A DNA stretch of 64,000 nt from Halorhabdus utahensis DSM 12940 (GTDB taxonomy: Archaea; Halobacteriota; Halobacteria; Halobacteriales; Haloarculaceae), in NCBI RefSeq assembly GCF_000023945.1, contig NC_013158.1:2108001-2172000 (forward strand), written 5' to 3'. Under the pieces are notes generated by a model that was not told where the DNA came from, did no database searches, and saw only the letters and a list, made by a program, of their open reading frames with translations. Made by a program: the position numbers and the translations under genes. Shown here one piece after another: positions 12,501 through 18,274 of the stretch. How positions within the stretch are numbered: position 1 is the stretch's first letter; the number at the start of each line of letters is the position of its first letter.

Positions 12501-13536
12501 GACCGCTGCTGACGACGCCGACAACGACGGTGCCAGTGGGCAATCCGACACCGTGACGATCGACGTGACTGCACCGTCGATCTCCGGGTTCGCAGCCACC
12601 AACCCGTCCGGACAGGATGTCCGGATCGCATTCGACGCGTCCGAGCAACTCTCGACGATCGATGTGTCGATCACCGGTGCGGAGTCGGCCACGCTGACAG
12701 AGAGTGACGTCACGGAAACGGCTAACGGTGACGATACCTACACCTACGAAGCTACCTACGCCGGCAGCACCGATGGCACCTACGAAGTCACGCTGGAGAC
12801 AGCAACCGATGACACAGACAACGACGGCGCGAGTGGTCAGTCCGCTACCGTACAGGTCGATACCGACGAAGACGACGGTGACACCACCACTGATGAAGAC
12901 GACGGTGACACCACCACTGACGAAGACGACGGTGACACCGCCACTGATGAAGACGACGGTGACACCACTGACGCAGAGCGGAAACCCAGCGGCGAAACCA
13001 ATCCGGGCGAGACGTGGGTCGAGCCGTCCGAACTGCAGGAGGTCAGAATCGTCGACGTCCGGCTGGAAACGGCACCCGCAAACAGTGTGAAGACGACGAA
13101 CATCGTCACGCTCGAAAACCCGTTCCAGACTGAGCGGTCTGTCGACGTGCGATTCGTCATCGACGGCGACGTCGTCGGCGAACGCGAGGTCTCGGTGCCG
13201 GCTGAACAACGGATCAATGCGACCCAAAGTATGATCGTCGAAGAATCGGGAACCCACGAGGTTGCGGCCAACGTCGCGACGAAAGGCGACGACGGCGGCA
13301 CCGTCCGGACGTTTGACTTCATGATCGGCACGCTCGAACTCGACGACAACGGCGACGAGATCGCCAGCTCGAGTGCCGACCCGCCAGGACAGCGAGATAC
13401 AGACGAACTGACGGCTGAGGACGGCACTGACGATGACGGCGGCAGCGGCGTTAGCCCACTTGTCGTGGTCGGTATCATTGTCCTCGTGGCCCTGGTTCTC
13501 GTAGGTGTCTACGTCCGGCGACGAAGCGGCTCCTGA
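3535..13536 (+). CDS. Giant GLUG/Ig-repeat cell-surface protein with C-terminal anchor
   Basis: A 3333-residue exported protein. An N-terminal signal peptide (about 1-31, hydrophobic, ending AxA: GVATAAG) is followed by six modules (about 32-2500), each made of many GLUG motifs (pattern VGGLVG) and closed by a YWD...YPYLL...PAPGLESLF segment. Next come six Ig-like/cadherin-like repeats of about 100 residues (about 2501-3110, each beginning like PSISGFxxTNPSGQ), a DEDDGDTTT acidic linker, a CARDB-like beta domain (about 3165-3285), and one membrane helix followed by RRRSGS. GLUG repeats occur in bacterial and archaeal surface proteins, often adhesins. NxS/T sequons are abundant. The hydrophobic tail lacks a PGF-type sorting motif, so it should be a plain transmembrane anchor. 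Start chosen from the signal peptide and a GGAGGTG ribosome site. Roughly 4670-6410 is visibly AT-richer than the rest. Adhesion or substrate contact is inferred. Confidence 0.9.
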   Translation: MKLRALALSVLMVMSVVAVGVSFGPGVATAAGNQTDVAVSDLPGSGTSNDPYQISSASELQAIEDDLGAHYTLVADVNASDTSEWNDGAGFAPIGDSGTPFTGTFDGNGYTIADLTINRSSENNVGLFGYTGSSAVIANVSIEDIDVTGYQYVGGLVGYSSGTMDSSYATGNVSATGNTVGGLVGYGEGTVGSSYATGNVSATGNTVGGLIGTNFGTVDSSYATGTVTGQDRVGGLIGANLGTVTDAYWDVNTTGQSDTNDGYDDAGTGLTTTQLKANTSLDGFDFTNTWAVKTGGEVSYPYLLNNTQSPAPGLESLFAGGNGTAANPYQIGDWNDLDSVRNALDANFTLVADLNSSTAGYDSVASPSANNDKGFEPIGSSSTRFNGTFNGSGYKLADLVINRPDSRNVSIFGVVGSSGTVTLTGVENASVTGGTSVGGLVGYNAGMVNLSYTTGSVRADDSGNQSGSSVGGLVGNLTGDIRNAYSMSDVTGTTTVGGLVGNISKNFGTRTKYTYATGKVSSTVNATVRGHAGGVLEYGQQQIAYFDQKTTGVTERVGNPYPRHTGQLKGYEGHKEFFHKEYETQDVFDSQNIWTINNSDGVVSYPYLQQNPQTDIPGKEKLYSAGNGTSGQPYEVANWTHLNDTRQNPSANFTLTANLSRESGGYRKEVTNPSGGFTPINGFGSGAGSEFKGRFDGAGNTITDLVINRNSDFVGLFGISSGTISKISIKNVSISGDRGVGGVVGLQVHPELGGARTIKNVSVTGEVNGTSFVGGVAGQIYLDTVRDTNASVNVTGETAVGGLVGSSAAGKITDSNVDGRVTGGTYVGGLVGAVGTNGRFFNNRGSIQASTTDVSVTGNSSVGGMVGANGGTSIPAVYYEGKINHLPLNGTEMRALEASGSVQSPRNVGGHKIGGLVGQLYRANVTRSSATGEVQGRLNSGDVQAGNATKIGGLVGYMSGTNAVLKRSVAVGNVTGSSNVGGLVGANGNASAFKKGGTIENATASGTVTLAGDSTDPENLGGLVGQIFQGTVTQSNATGNVNAGDATNVGGLVGYNDATEPSTIRETYATGAVDGGNNVGGLVGKSVNDLVTESYAIGSVNGSASVGGLVGNNTGSIAKVNNSYAAGSVTGDSAGGLVGTIENGASVTDAYWDTQTTNQSSSAGNATGLTTSQLKANTSLAFDFETTWAVKTGVEKSYPYLLKNTQSPAPGLESLFPGGDGTEASPYQIADWNDLDNVRDALDANYTLVADLDENTAGYDSVASASANNDKGFDPFGDRGASFSGTFDGQDHTIANLTINRTDRDYVALFGRTGGGMIVNVSLEDVEVTGNRQVGSLVGSHGGGVVSASSATGTVDGSTSVGGLVGDSYGRVSNSTAAVSVTGSEQVGGLVGLSSGYSTSKGIVNTSHATGTVDGTSYVGGLVGRNYDGGGVPTVKTSSATGSVNGSDYVGGLIGGNSGETKTSNASGTVTGSESVGGLVGANGVESDGTSGGSIEASNASGEVALNANVRAGDKMGGLVGQLYGGSVTRSNATGDISGGFQFQGKNIGGLVGYADGTTSTATITDSYAVGDALGDKRVGGLVGTAIQTEINRTYATGGATGTQSNIGGLVGNATGTNTRVSNSYAVGSVTGNSPVGGLIGTSEDGASVTDAYWDLNTTGQDTSAGGTGLTTSELKGNESLAGFTFTNTWGVRTGGEVSYPYLLNTTQSPAPGLESLFAGGSGTEADPYELSSPDTLGSVSSAPNASYELTADLDMAGVSHDPIGTAATPFNGSFDGNGYTIANLTIDRPGEDNVGLFGHVATNGTVANVTIENATVTGDSNVGGLVGETTGTITGSSVTGRITGNESVGGLAGANGVESDDTAGGTIESSTASATVTVNASATAPTQFGGLVGQNYQGTVTTSNATGDVQAGDATSVGGLVGYTSGTGASAVVNVSYATGNVTGSERVGGIAGTTINATITQTYATGGVNGSTDLGGLVGNVTGRNSEVVYAYAVGPVTGNSSVGGLVGTTTDNPRVANSYWDVETTGQDNSAGLREFSGRTTAEMTGPSVRGSLGLFDFDATWDVLISNGTVSYPSLRANPQEPAPGKRTLYADGNGTADNPYEIENWYHLDATRENPRANYTLVADLDPETAGYDSVAAPSANGGHGFDPIGADRRGFEGEFDGEGHTITNLTIDRPGEDTVGLFAIVPAGQYADGTVKNLRLSNVDITGARSVGGVAGFHGQAAKTIANVSVSGTVDGTENVGGVVGTNLGLVENLTATATVNGSTNVGGLAGSNRGIVTESDAAGTVSGSTNVGGLVGANELGTVRDSNAMGDVTGDSTVGGLLGTNNGGLVTGSYGTGNVTVSGDNAGGLIGWNTDYSDWSGVHNATVTNTYATGDVSAKGGNVGGLLGNNTVTDGGQSVINNSYAVGAVSGYASLGGLVGTNNATVENAYWDTETTGLSDSDGGIGLTTSQLKANTSLAFDFGTTWDVETGSEVSYPYLLNNTQSPAPGLETIDTTSPSISTFSVTNPSDQDVQVSFDTSEQLSTIEVTISGAESATLMTGEFSETDNSDGTYTYTATHAVSTDGDYTATLTAAADAAGNDGASGESGNVTIDVTPPTIDSFAVSNPSGQDVQVAFNSTEQLSTVEVSITGAESTTLTSGDFTATASDGTYTYEAIHAGNSDGTYIATLETATDDAGNDGASNQSGSVEVDTADDGGSGGGPGAGDMSAPSISGFEVTNQSGQNVHITFVANEQVSTISVAITGAESATLATSDFSETDNGDGTYSYTATYAGSTDGTYTATLTRAEDHAGNDGASGQSGSVTVDVTQPSISGFEVTNPSEQAVRVAFDADEQLATVEVTISGAENTTLATSDFSKIDNGDSTYTYEATYEGSTDGNYTATLKTATDDLGNDGANAQSETVIVDTTAPSISGFAATNPSGQDVRVTFDADEQLSTLQVAITGPESATLATSDFSETDNGDGTYTYEATYAGSTDGTYTAALSTAADDADNDGASGQSDTVTIDVTAPSISGFAATNPSGQDVRIAFDASEQLSTIDVSITGAESATLTESDVTETANGDDTYTYEATYAGSTDGTYEVTLETATDDTDNDGASGQSATVQVDTDEDDGDTTTDEDDGDTTTDEDDGDTATDEDDGDTTDAERKPSGETNPGETWVEPSELQEVRIVDVRLETAPANSVKTTNIVTLENPFQTERSVDVRFVIDGDVVGEREVSVPAEQRINATQSMIVEESGTHEVAANVATKGDDGGTVRTFDFMIGTLELDDNGDEIASSSADPPGQRDTDELTAEDGTDDDGGSGVSPLVVVGIIVLVALVLVGVYVRRRSGS
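3660..11035 (+). repeat. Six long GLUG-repeat modules within the giant gene
   Basis: Module ends are marked by a recurring segment at about 4429, 5347, 7126, 8629, 9760 and 10978 (consensus YPYLLNNTQSPAPGLES, with variants NPQTDIPGKEK and NPQEPAPGKRT at the second and fifth). Module lengths vary from about 0.8 to 1.8 kb because the number of internal GLUG motifs differs. The arrangement is typical of duplication and unequal recombination. Confidence 0.8.
11035..12861 (+). repeat. Six Ig-like repeats of about 300 bp
   Basis: Repeats begin near 11035, 11341, 11683, 11974, 12277 and 12571. Shared cores are EQLSTIEVxITGAESATL, SDFSETDNGDGTYTY and STDGTYTATL. A glycine-rich linker (DDGGSGGGPGAG) interrupts the run before repeat three. 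The last repeats are close in sequence, implying recent amplification. Confidence 0.8.
12865..12969 (+). repeat. 27-bp minisatellite encoding an acidic DEDDGDTTT linker
   Basis: Four units starting at 12865, 12892, 12919 and 12946, the last one codon short, encode DEDDGDTTT-type repeats. Unit length is a multiple of three, so copy-number change would keep the frame. It links the Ig-like repeats to the membrane-proximal domain. Confidence 0.85.
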
Positions 13537-13694
13537 ACTGACGACCCACCACGGGAATTTCGAGTCAGGCACGAACCATTGCCCGCGGATATCTGTCGAG
13601 GAACCGCTCTCTGTTCCGGAGCTGACGGGCGCTGTCTATCCGGTCAGGGAGTCACAGGATAGTCCAAAATCCGTAGCGGCGGTTCTGGGTCGCC

Positions 13695-14375
13695 CTACGC
13701 GGTCGGGTCGTCTCGCGTCTGCTGTCCGAGCGCCCGAGCGAGGGAAATCACGACGCCCAGTCCGGCCTGGACGTCCGGATCCCGAACGGCCTTCACCAGC
13801 CCGATCGCGCCGACTCGCTCGGGTTCGTCGCTGCTCGCCTCGCCGAGTGCAGCCAGCACGTCTTCCAGCCCACGGGCGACGTCGTCGTCCGCGGCGGTGT
13901 CGGCGACCTCGCCCAGTCTGGTTCCGGTCGAGGCCAGGGACATCACCATCTCGTCGTCCATGGCTGCGCTTGCAAGCGAGGCCAACTCGGCCAGTTCCAG
14001 CAGATCGTCGAGCGTCCCCGTCCGCTGGAGCTGTGCGACCGTCTCGACGCCCTCGGCGAGGTCGTCGGCATTTTCGCCGACCGCTTCGCCGAGCTGAACG
14101 GTTTCGTCGGTCGCCATGCCGTCGGCGGCCATCGCGAGATTGGTGCCCGTGCCGGCCAGCGATTGGACCATCTCGTCGTCCATCGCCGACGTGGCGACGT
14201 CGGCGGCGTCCAGCAGGTCGTTGACCAGCCCGAGGCGTTCGAGCAATCGGGCGACTTCTTCGGGATTGTCTGCAACCAGGGATTCGAGATCCGCAGGCTG
14301 GTCGGTGCCAGCTTCGGTCGCGTCGTCCGTCCGCTCGGCTGCGCCATCCGTCGGTTCTGATTCGGAATCGCTCAC
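13695..14375 (-). CDS. DUF1641 family protein
   Basis: A 226-residue acidic soluble protein resembling DUF1641, a family commonly encoded next to sulfide:quinone oxidoreductase or FAD-linked dehydrogenase genes in archaea and bacteria. Two similar segments containing AMDDEMVQSLAGTGT and AMDDEMVMSLASTGT show an internal duplication. I chose the GTG at 14375 (MSDSESEP) because GAGGTG sits a few bases upstream, over the stop of the preceding gene; GTG 14384 lies inside that ribosome site. It is the last gene of the DsrE-TusA-oxidoreductase operon. The biochemical role is unknown; an accessory role for the oxidoreductase is suggested only by position. Confidence 0.8.
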   Translation of the reverse strand: MSDSESEPTDGAAERTDDATEAGTDQPADLESLVADNPEEVARLLERLGLVNDLLDAADVATSAMDDEMVQSLAGTGTNLAMAADGMATDETVQLGEAVGENADDLAEGVETVAQLQRTGTLDDLLELAELASLASAAMDDEMVMSLASTGTRLGEVADTAADDDVARGLEDVLAALGEASSDEPERVGAIGLVKAVRDPDVQAGLGVVISLARALGQQTRDDPTA

Positions 14376-14385
14376 GCGAACCACC

Positions 14386-15525
14386 TCACAGGAGTCCCCT
14401 GGCGGTCAGCCAGTAGGACTCGTTGTACCCCAGTTTCGCCCAGTGGACGGGTTTCGAGGGTTCGCGCATCGTCGGCTCGCTACCGTAGCCGAACTCGACG
14501 AACGTGGCCTCGTCCATCCCCGTCTCGATGAAGCAGACTGTCTTGCCCTCGTAGACCGAGGTTGGCGTCTCCCCGCGAACCCGGCTGGCGATGCGGTCGG
14601 CGACGACGCCCGCCTCGTAGTGGGCGACGCTGCCGGCTTTGCTCGTCGGGACGTCGGCGACGTCACCGATGGCGTAGACGTCCTCGGCGTGTTCGGCTTC
14701 CAGCGTCGCGCGGTCGACCTCGACCCAGGTATCGCCCAGGCCCGCCTCACTCACGAGATCGCTGGCCGTGTGTGGCGGGATGGCGACGAGGAGATCATAC
14801 TCCAGTTCGTTGCCCTCCATCGTCTCTAAGACTCCTTCGTCGGGATCGACCGCCTCGGCGTTGAAGAACGTCTCGAGGGTGATGTCCCGCTCGTCGAGTT
14901 TGGGCGTCGCCCAGTCGGCGATGGATTCGAGGCCGTGGGCCCGCTGAATGGGATAGGTGTAGGTTATCTCGACGTCCTCCCGGAGCCCGCGCTTGCGCAG
15001 CCAGTCGTCGGCCATGAAGACGAACTCCAGGGGGGCCGCCGGACACATGTGTGGCACGCCGATGACCGACAGCACGAGGTGACCTTCCTCGAAGTCGGCG
15101 AGTTCGTCCCGGAGGGACTCGGCACCCTCGGGACCGTAGAAGTGATGCCCGCCCTCGGTGAGGCCCGGCACCGCATCGGGATCGAGATTCGCGCCTGTAG
15201 CGAGCACCAGGTGGTCGTAGGCGAGTGACTCGCCGCCTTCGAGCGCGACGGCCTTGTCGTCGGTGTCGATCTCCGTCACGCGGTCGACGCGCAGATCGAC
15301 GCGTCGATCGAGGAGATCCGAAAGCGGTCGTTTGGCCTCCTCGACGGTCTTCTTCCCGAAGGGGACGTAGAGGTAGGCGGGTTTGTAGTGCTGGTGCTCG
15401 CCGTCGTTGATCACGGTCACGCTGGCGTCGCCGGCGTCGATCGCCGGCCCGAGTTTCTCGGCGAGGCGGTTCGCCAGGACGGTGCCGCCGGTGCCGCCAC
15501 CGACGACGACGATGTCTTCGGTCAT
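14386..15525 (-). CDS. Sulfide:quinone oxidoreductase-like FAD/NAD(P) flavoprotein
   Basis: A 379-residue flavoprotein with an N-terminal FAD-binding Rossmann motif (VVVGGGTGG, about 6-14), a second dinucleotide region with LVLATGANLDP, and a C-terminal half with YAIGDVADVP, where FAD contacts are usual. Cys161 (VPHMCPAAP) and Cys331 (KTVCFIET) are placed like the two redox cysteines of sulfide:quinone oxidoreductases; I see no counterpart of the third cysteine of canonical enzymes. Likely reaction: oxidation of sulfide or a sulfane-sulfur carrier with electrons to quinone, on the inner membrane face. The start ATG overlaps the stop of tusA (ATGA), indicating translational coupling. A related ferredoxin- or NADH-linked flavoprotein cannot be excluded. 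Confidence 0.8.
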   Translation of the reverse strand: MTEDIVVVGGGTGGTVLANRLAEKLGPAIDAGDASVTVINDGEHQHYKPAYLYVPFGKKTVEEAKRPLSDLLDRRVDLRVDRVTEIDTDDKAVALEGGESLAYDHLVLATGANLDPDAVPGLTEGGHHFYGPEGAESLRDELADFEEGHLVLSVIGVPHMCPAAPLEFVFMADDWLRKRGLREDVEITYTYPIQRAHGLESIADWATPKLDERDITLETFFNAEAVDPDEGVLETMEGNELEYDLLVAIPPHTASDLVSEAGLGDTWVEVDRATLEAEHAEDVYAIGDVADVPTSKAGSVAHYEAGVVADRIASRVRGETPTSVYEGKTVCFIETGMDEATFVEFGYGSEPTMREPSKPVHWAKLGYNESYWLTARGLL

Positions 15526-15761
15526 GTGGTCTCGATGTAGATGGCCCAGTAGTCGTCTTCCGCTTGTACTTCGAGCAACTCGTGGCCGGCCTCCTCGAGC
15601 CACTCGGGCACGTCGTTCTTCGAGCCCTCGTCGCTCGTGAGCAACTCGATCGTCGTCCCTGCATCGACCTCTTTGACTTTGCCGATCAGGTCCATCAGCG
15701 GACCGGGGCAGGCTGCACCGCGGGAATCGATCTCGACGTCGGGGGTTGGTGTGTCACTCAT
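15522..15761 (-). CDS. tusA: TusA/SirA-family sulfur carrier protein
   Basis: A 79-residue protein with the TusA hallmark CPGP (Cys18 in RGAACPGPLMD) followed by the expected helix. TusA proteins carry persulfide sulfur on this cysteine for tRNA thiolation, molybdenum-cofactor work or dissimilatory sulfur metabolism. The in-frame ATG at 15761 (MSDTPTPD) is preferred to an upstream start at 15803, which would overlap the preceding gene. Placement between a DsrE-like protein and a sulfide:quinone-type oxidoreductase favours a sulfur-trafficking role over tRNA thiolation, but this is inference. Confidence 0.9.
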   Translation of the reverse strand: MSDTPTPDVEIDSRGAACPGPLMDLIGKVKEVDAGTTIELLTSDEGSKNDVPEWLEEAGHELLEVQAEDDYWAIYIETT

Positions 15762-15771
15762 GATGATCACC

Positions 15772-16173
15772 TCAGACGAACAGCACCTGTTTGTCGGACG
15801 CACGATTCAGGAAGCCGGCGACGCCCAGCGTGTCGTCGAAGATGTCGACGTAATCGTCCAGGTCCGTGTCCATGAGATCCATGATCATCTCACAGGCATA
15901 GACCTCCAGCGGACCGATCCCCTTGGCGCGCTCGAGTTGCTCAGTGAACAGCGGTACCTCGTCGCCGCCGCCCTGCAGCATCGCTTCACCGGCCGGGCCG
16001 GCGACCTGGAAGTCGCCGCTCTCGACGCGGTCTTTCTCAAACGCCGAAAGACCGTTCATCGTGACGAACACCTGCACCGGTGTGTCTGACGACGCTGCGA
16101 TCGAACTGATCATACTCACTGCCTGTACACGCTCGAGTTCGCCGGATGCGAGGACAACTGCGTAGCCTGTCAT
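15772..16173 (-). CDS. DsrE/DsrF-like sulfur-relay protein
   Basis: A 133-residue protein starting MTGYAVVLASGE with the alternating strand-helix pattern of the DsrE/DsrF-like (peroxiredoxin-like) fold. A cysteine in LEVYACEMIMDLM lies where DsrE-like proteins hold persulfide. DsrE partners usually pass sulfur to or from TusA, encoded ten bases downstream. First gene of a four-gene operon: DsrE-like, TusA, oxidoreductase, DUF1641. A TATA box lies about 30 bases upstream. Confidence 0.85.
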   Translation of the reverse strand: MTGYAVVLASGELERVQAVSMISSIAASSDTPVQVFVTMNGLSAFEKDRVESGDFQVAGPAGEAMLQGGGDEVPLFTEQLERAKGIGPLEVYACEMIMDLMDTDLDDYVDIFDDTLGVAGFLNRASDKQVLFV

Positions 16174-16201
16174 TGTTCGCTCACTATATCATTGGTTCCG
16201 G

Positions 16202-16213
16202 CTCTTTATAGTC
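16202..16213 (-). promoter_or_regulatory. TATA box of the sulfur-relay operon
   Basis: On the minus strand GACTATAAAGAG is a strong archaeal TATA box, 29-40 bases before the DsrE-like ATG at 16173. Confidence 0.7.
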
Positions 16214-16354
16214 TTTCACATTACTTCCAAGATAGTGAGAACGGTGTGTAAAACTCTCACACGGAAGAGGGAGACACCCACGCGATAGGGTGAGACGTTT
16301 CGGGAGGGTAGTTTACTCGGTCGTTTTTTGAGGTGGCCGACCGTCTGTCCGGCA

Positions 16355-16930
16355 ATGACCATCCGCGAGGTCGCCGTCAGGGCCTACAGAGAGGGGCTGC
16401 CGGCGTTGTCTGCGAGTCTCGTGGGCGGCTTGCTCGCGGGGGTCGTCCTCGGCGGCATGCGGGCGGAACTCACTGCCATCGACGGATTGCTCGTCCTGGT
16501 TCCGGCGTTGCTCGCCACCCGGGGGAACGTCTATGGCTCGCTTGGGGCGCGGATCGCGACCGCGCTCCACCAGGGGTTTCTCGAACCGCGATTGGGCGAT
16601 GCTGACGATCGGTTGCTTCGGGCAGTGGCGGCGGCGATCGGAAACGGCCTGCTCGCCAGTGCCTTCGCGGCAGTCGTCGCGACGGCCGCGCTTGCCTGGC
16701 TGGCCCGGCCTGCCGCCGGCCTGCCAGTCCTCCTGACTGTCGCCGTCATCTCCGGGTTGCTCTCCGGCATCGCGCTGGCGACGACTGTCGTTGTCGTCGT
16801 CTTTGCGGGCTTCCGGCGCGGATATAACCCCGATACGCTGGTCGGCCCGCTGGTGACGACCGCGGGCGACGTCTTCGGGATGGCCGCCCTGCTGATCGCC
16901 GCCAGGCTGGTCATCTGGGGGGTGGGCTAA
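16355..16930 (+). CDS. SLC41/MgtE-like integral membrane protein, half A
   Basis: A 191-residue protein with about five hydrophobic helices and the SLC41/MgtE core motifs: PALLATRGNVYGSLGARI followed by TALHQG, and near the C-terminus NPDTLVGPLVTTAGDVFGM, where a conserved Asp lines the Mg2+ pathway in MgtE. MgtE-type proteins transport divalent cations. It lacks the cytoplasmic N and CBS domains of bacterial MgtE. The next gene is a matching half, so the two probably form a heterodimer equal to one two-repeat SLC41 transporter. ATG 16355 is preferred to TTG 16328. Confidence 0.8.
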   Translation: MTIREVAVRAYREGLPALSASLVGGLLAGVVLGGMRAELTAIDGLLVLVPALLATRGNVYGSLGARIATALHQGFLEPRLGDADDRLLRAVAAAIGNGLLASAFAAVVATAALAWLARPAAGLPVLLTVAVISGLLSGIALATTVVVVVFAGFRRGYNPDTLVGPLVTTAGDVFGMAALLIAARLVIWGVG

Positions 16931-16932
16931 CC

Positions 16933-17493
16933 GTGGCCCGCACGGCCTGGACGGTGCGGGCGATCACGCGGGCGATGTTACCGGTCTTGCTCGTGTTGAC
17001 CACGATCGAGATCGGTAGCGGCCTCGTCCTGGAAACCTTCGAGGCCGATCTGCTGGCCTATCCATCCCTCCTGATTCTCGTGCCCGTCACGATCGGGACG
17101 GCGGGGAATCTCGGATCGATCCTCGCCGCGCGACTCTCGACGGCGTTTCACCTCGGGACGCTTTCCTTTGCCGTCGACGACGATCGATTGCTAGGCAACG
17201 CCGTTGCCACGGTCGCGCTCGCGCTGACGGTCTTCCCGGTGATCGGCGTCGGTGCCTGGGGACTGGGCGTCCTCACCGGCGGCCCCTCGCTCCCGGTGAC
17301 GACGGTGCTGGCTGTCGCCGTCACCAGCGGCGCGGTGCTGTCGGTGCTGGCCGTCGCGGTGACCGTCGTGGCGACGTACGTCGCCTACCGGCTGGAACTC
17401 GACCCCGACGACGTGGTGATCCCCGTCGTCACGAACGTCTGTGACGTGCTGGGGGTGGTGGTGCTGTTCGTCGTCGTCCAGGTGCTCGTCTAG
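16933..17493 (+). CDS. SLC41/MgtE-like integral membrane protein, half B
   Basis: A 186-residue membrane protein starting at GTG 16933, two bases after the stop of half A. It repeats the same motifs: PVTIGTAGNLGSILAARLS, then TAFHLG, and DPDDVVIPVVTNVCDVLGV. Sequence symmetry and tight spacing indicate a two-subunit divalent-cation transporter. No regulatory domain or riboswitch is evident. Confidence 0.8.
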   Translation: MARTAWTVRAITRAMLPVLLVLTTIEIGSGLVLETFEADLLAYPSLLILVPVTIGTAGNLGSILAARLSTAFHLGTLSFAVDDDRLLGNAVATVALALTVFPVIGVGAWGLGVLTGGPSLPVTTVLAVAVTSGAVLSVLAVAVTVVATYVAYRLELDPDDVVIPVVTNVCDVLGVVVLFVVVQVLV

Positions 17494-17506
17494 GCCCCGA
17501 CATCGC

Positions 17507-18127
17507 TCAGGCCAGCGCCCGCAATGTCGTCCAGAAGTCCGGCACGTCCTCGCCGCGTTCGACCCGGACCGGCGTAAATCCGGCCGCGCGGGCACCTTCG
17601 ATATCGGCGTCGCTGTCCCCCACCATGACGTACTCCTCGGCGTCGATCGCCTCGCGTGCGCGGTCGAACATCGACGCGTCGGGCTTGTGTGCGCCCACGT
17701 CGTAGGAGGCGATCACGGTCTCGAAGTGGTCGAGAAGATCGTGCTGGTCCAGCTTGGCACGCTGAAAATCGGCGACGCCGTCAGTCAACACGCCCAGCGC
17801 GTTCGCTTCGCCGAGCGCATCGAGGCTTGCGCGAGCGTCGTCGCTGACCTGCGTGCGCTCACACTCGGCCTCGCGGAGGGCGTCGACCAGCGCATCCGGG
17901 TCGGTGTCGGCCTCGATGTCCTCGTGCTCACAGACGGCTACCATTCCGGCCCGGTAGGGGTCGGATTCGAGTGCATCGAAGTGTTCGTCGAAGGTCGCGA
18001 AGTACGTCTCGACTGCCTCGCTCGGCTCGGTGACGTAGTCCGCGAGAACGTCCGCGACGACCTCCTCGTACGGTTCTGCGAACGTGAGTAGTGTCCCGTC
18101 CAGGTCGAAGTAGATGGCCGTCCCCAT
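17507..18127 (-). CDS. HAD-superfamily hydrolase
   Basis: A 206-residue cytoplasmic phosphatase-like protein. Motif I is FDLDGTLLTF (nucleophile Asp in DLDGT), motif II is seen as GVLTDG, the Lys region as VGAHKPDASMF, and motif IV as MVGDSDADIEGARAAG. An alpha-helical cap lies between motifs I and II, as in phosphoglycolate phosphatase-like members. The natural substrate cannot be told from sequence. It converges with the SLC41 pair and is divergent from the frameshifted membrane protein gene. Confidence 0.85.
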   Translation of the reverse strand: MGTAIYFDLDGTLLTFAEPYEEVVADVLADYVTEPSEAVETYFATFDEHFDALESDPYRAGMVAVCEHEDIEADTDPDALVDALREAECERTQVSDDARASLDALGEANALGVLTDGVADFQRAKLDQHDLLDHFETVIASYDVGAHKPDASMFDRAREAIDAEEYVMVGDSDADIEGARAAGFTPVRVERGEDVPDFWTTLRALA

Positions 18128-18243
18128 GAGAGGATTGGCTGATAATTCTCACCGCTATGTTTCTCTTCTTCGATCTACGGGTCTTCTGACTCAATTTCTG
18201 GAAATCCACGCTGTCCGTGATGGGTGAAACGTCATTCACAATG

Positions 18244-18252
18244 TTTTATATG
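18244..18252 (+). promoter_or_regulatory. TATA box, leaderless promoter
   Basis: TTTTATATG lies 25-30 bases before the tandem ATGATG at 18272-18277, as expected for a leaderless archaeal transcript. Confidence 0.65.
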
Positions 18253-18274
18253 GGGTATGTGTAAATGGAATATG

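Noticed and set aside
12352-13572. 406-codon antisense frame opposite the end of the giant gene
   Set aside because: It mirrors the repeats of the sense strand and has no family features.
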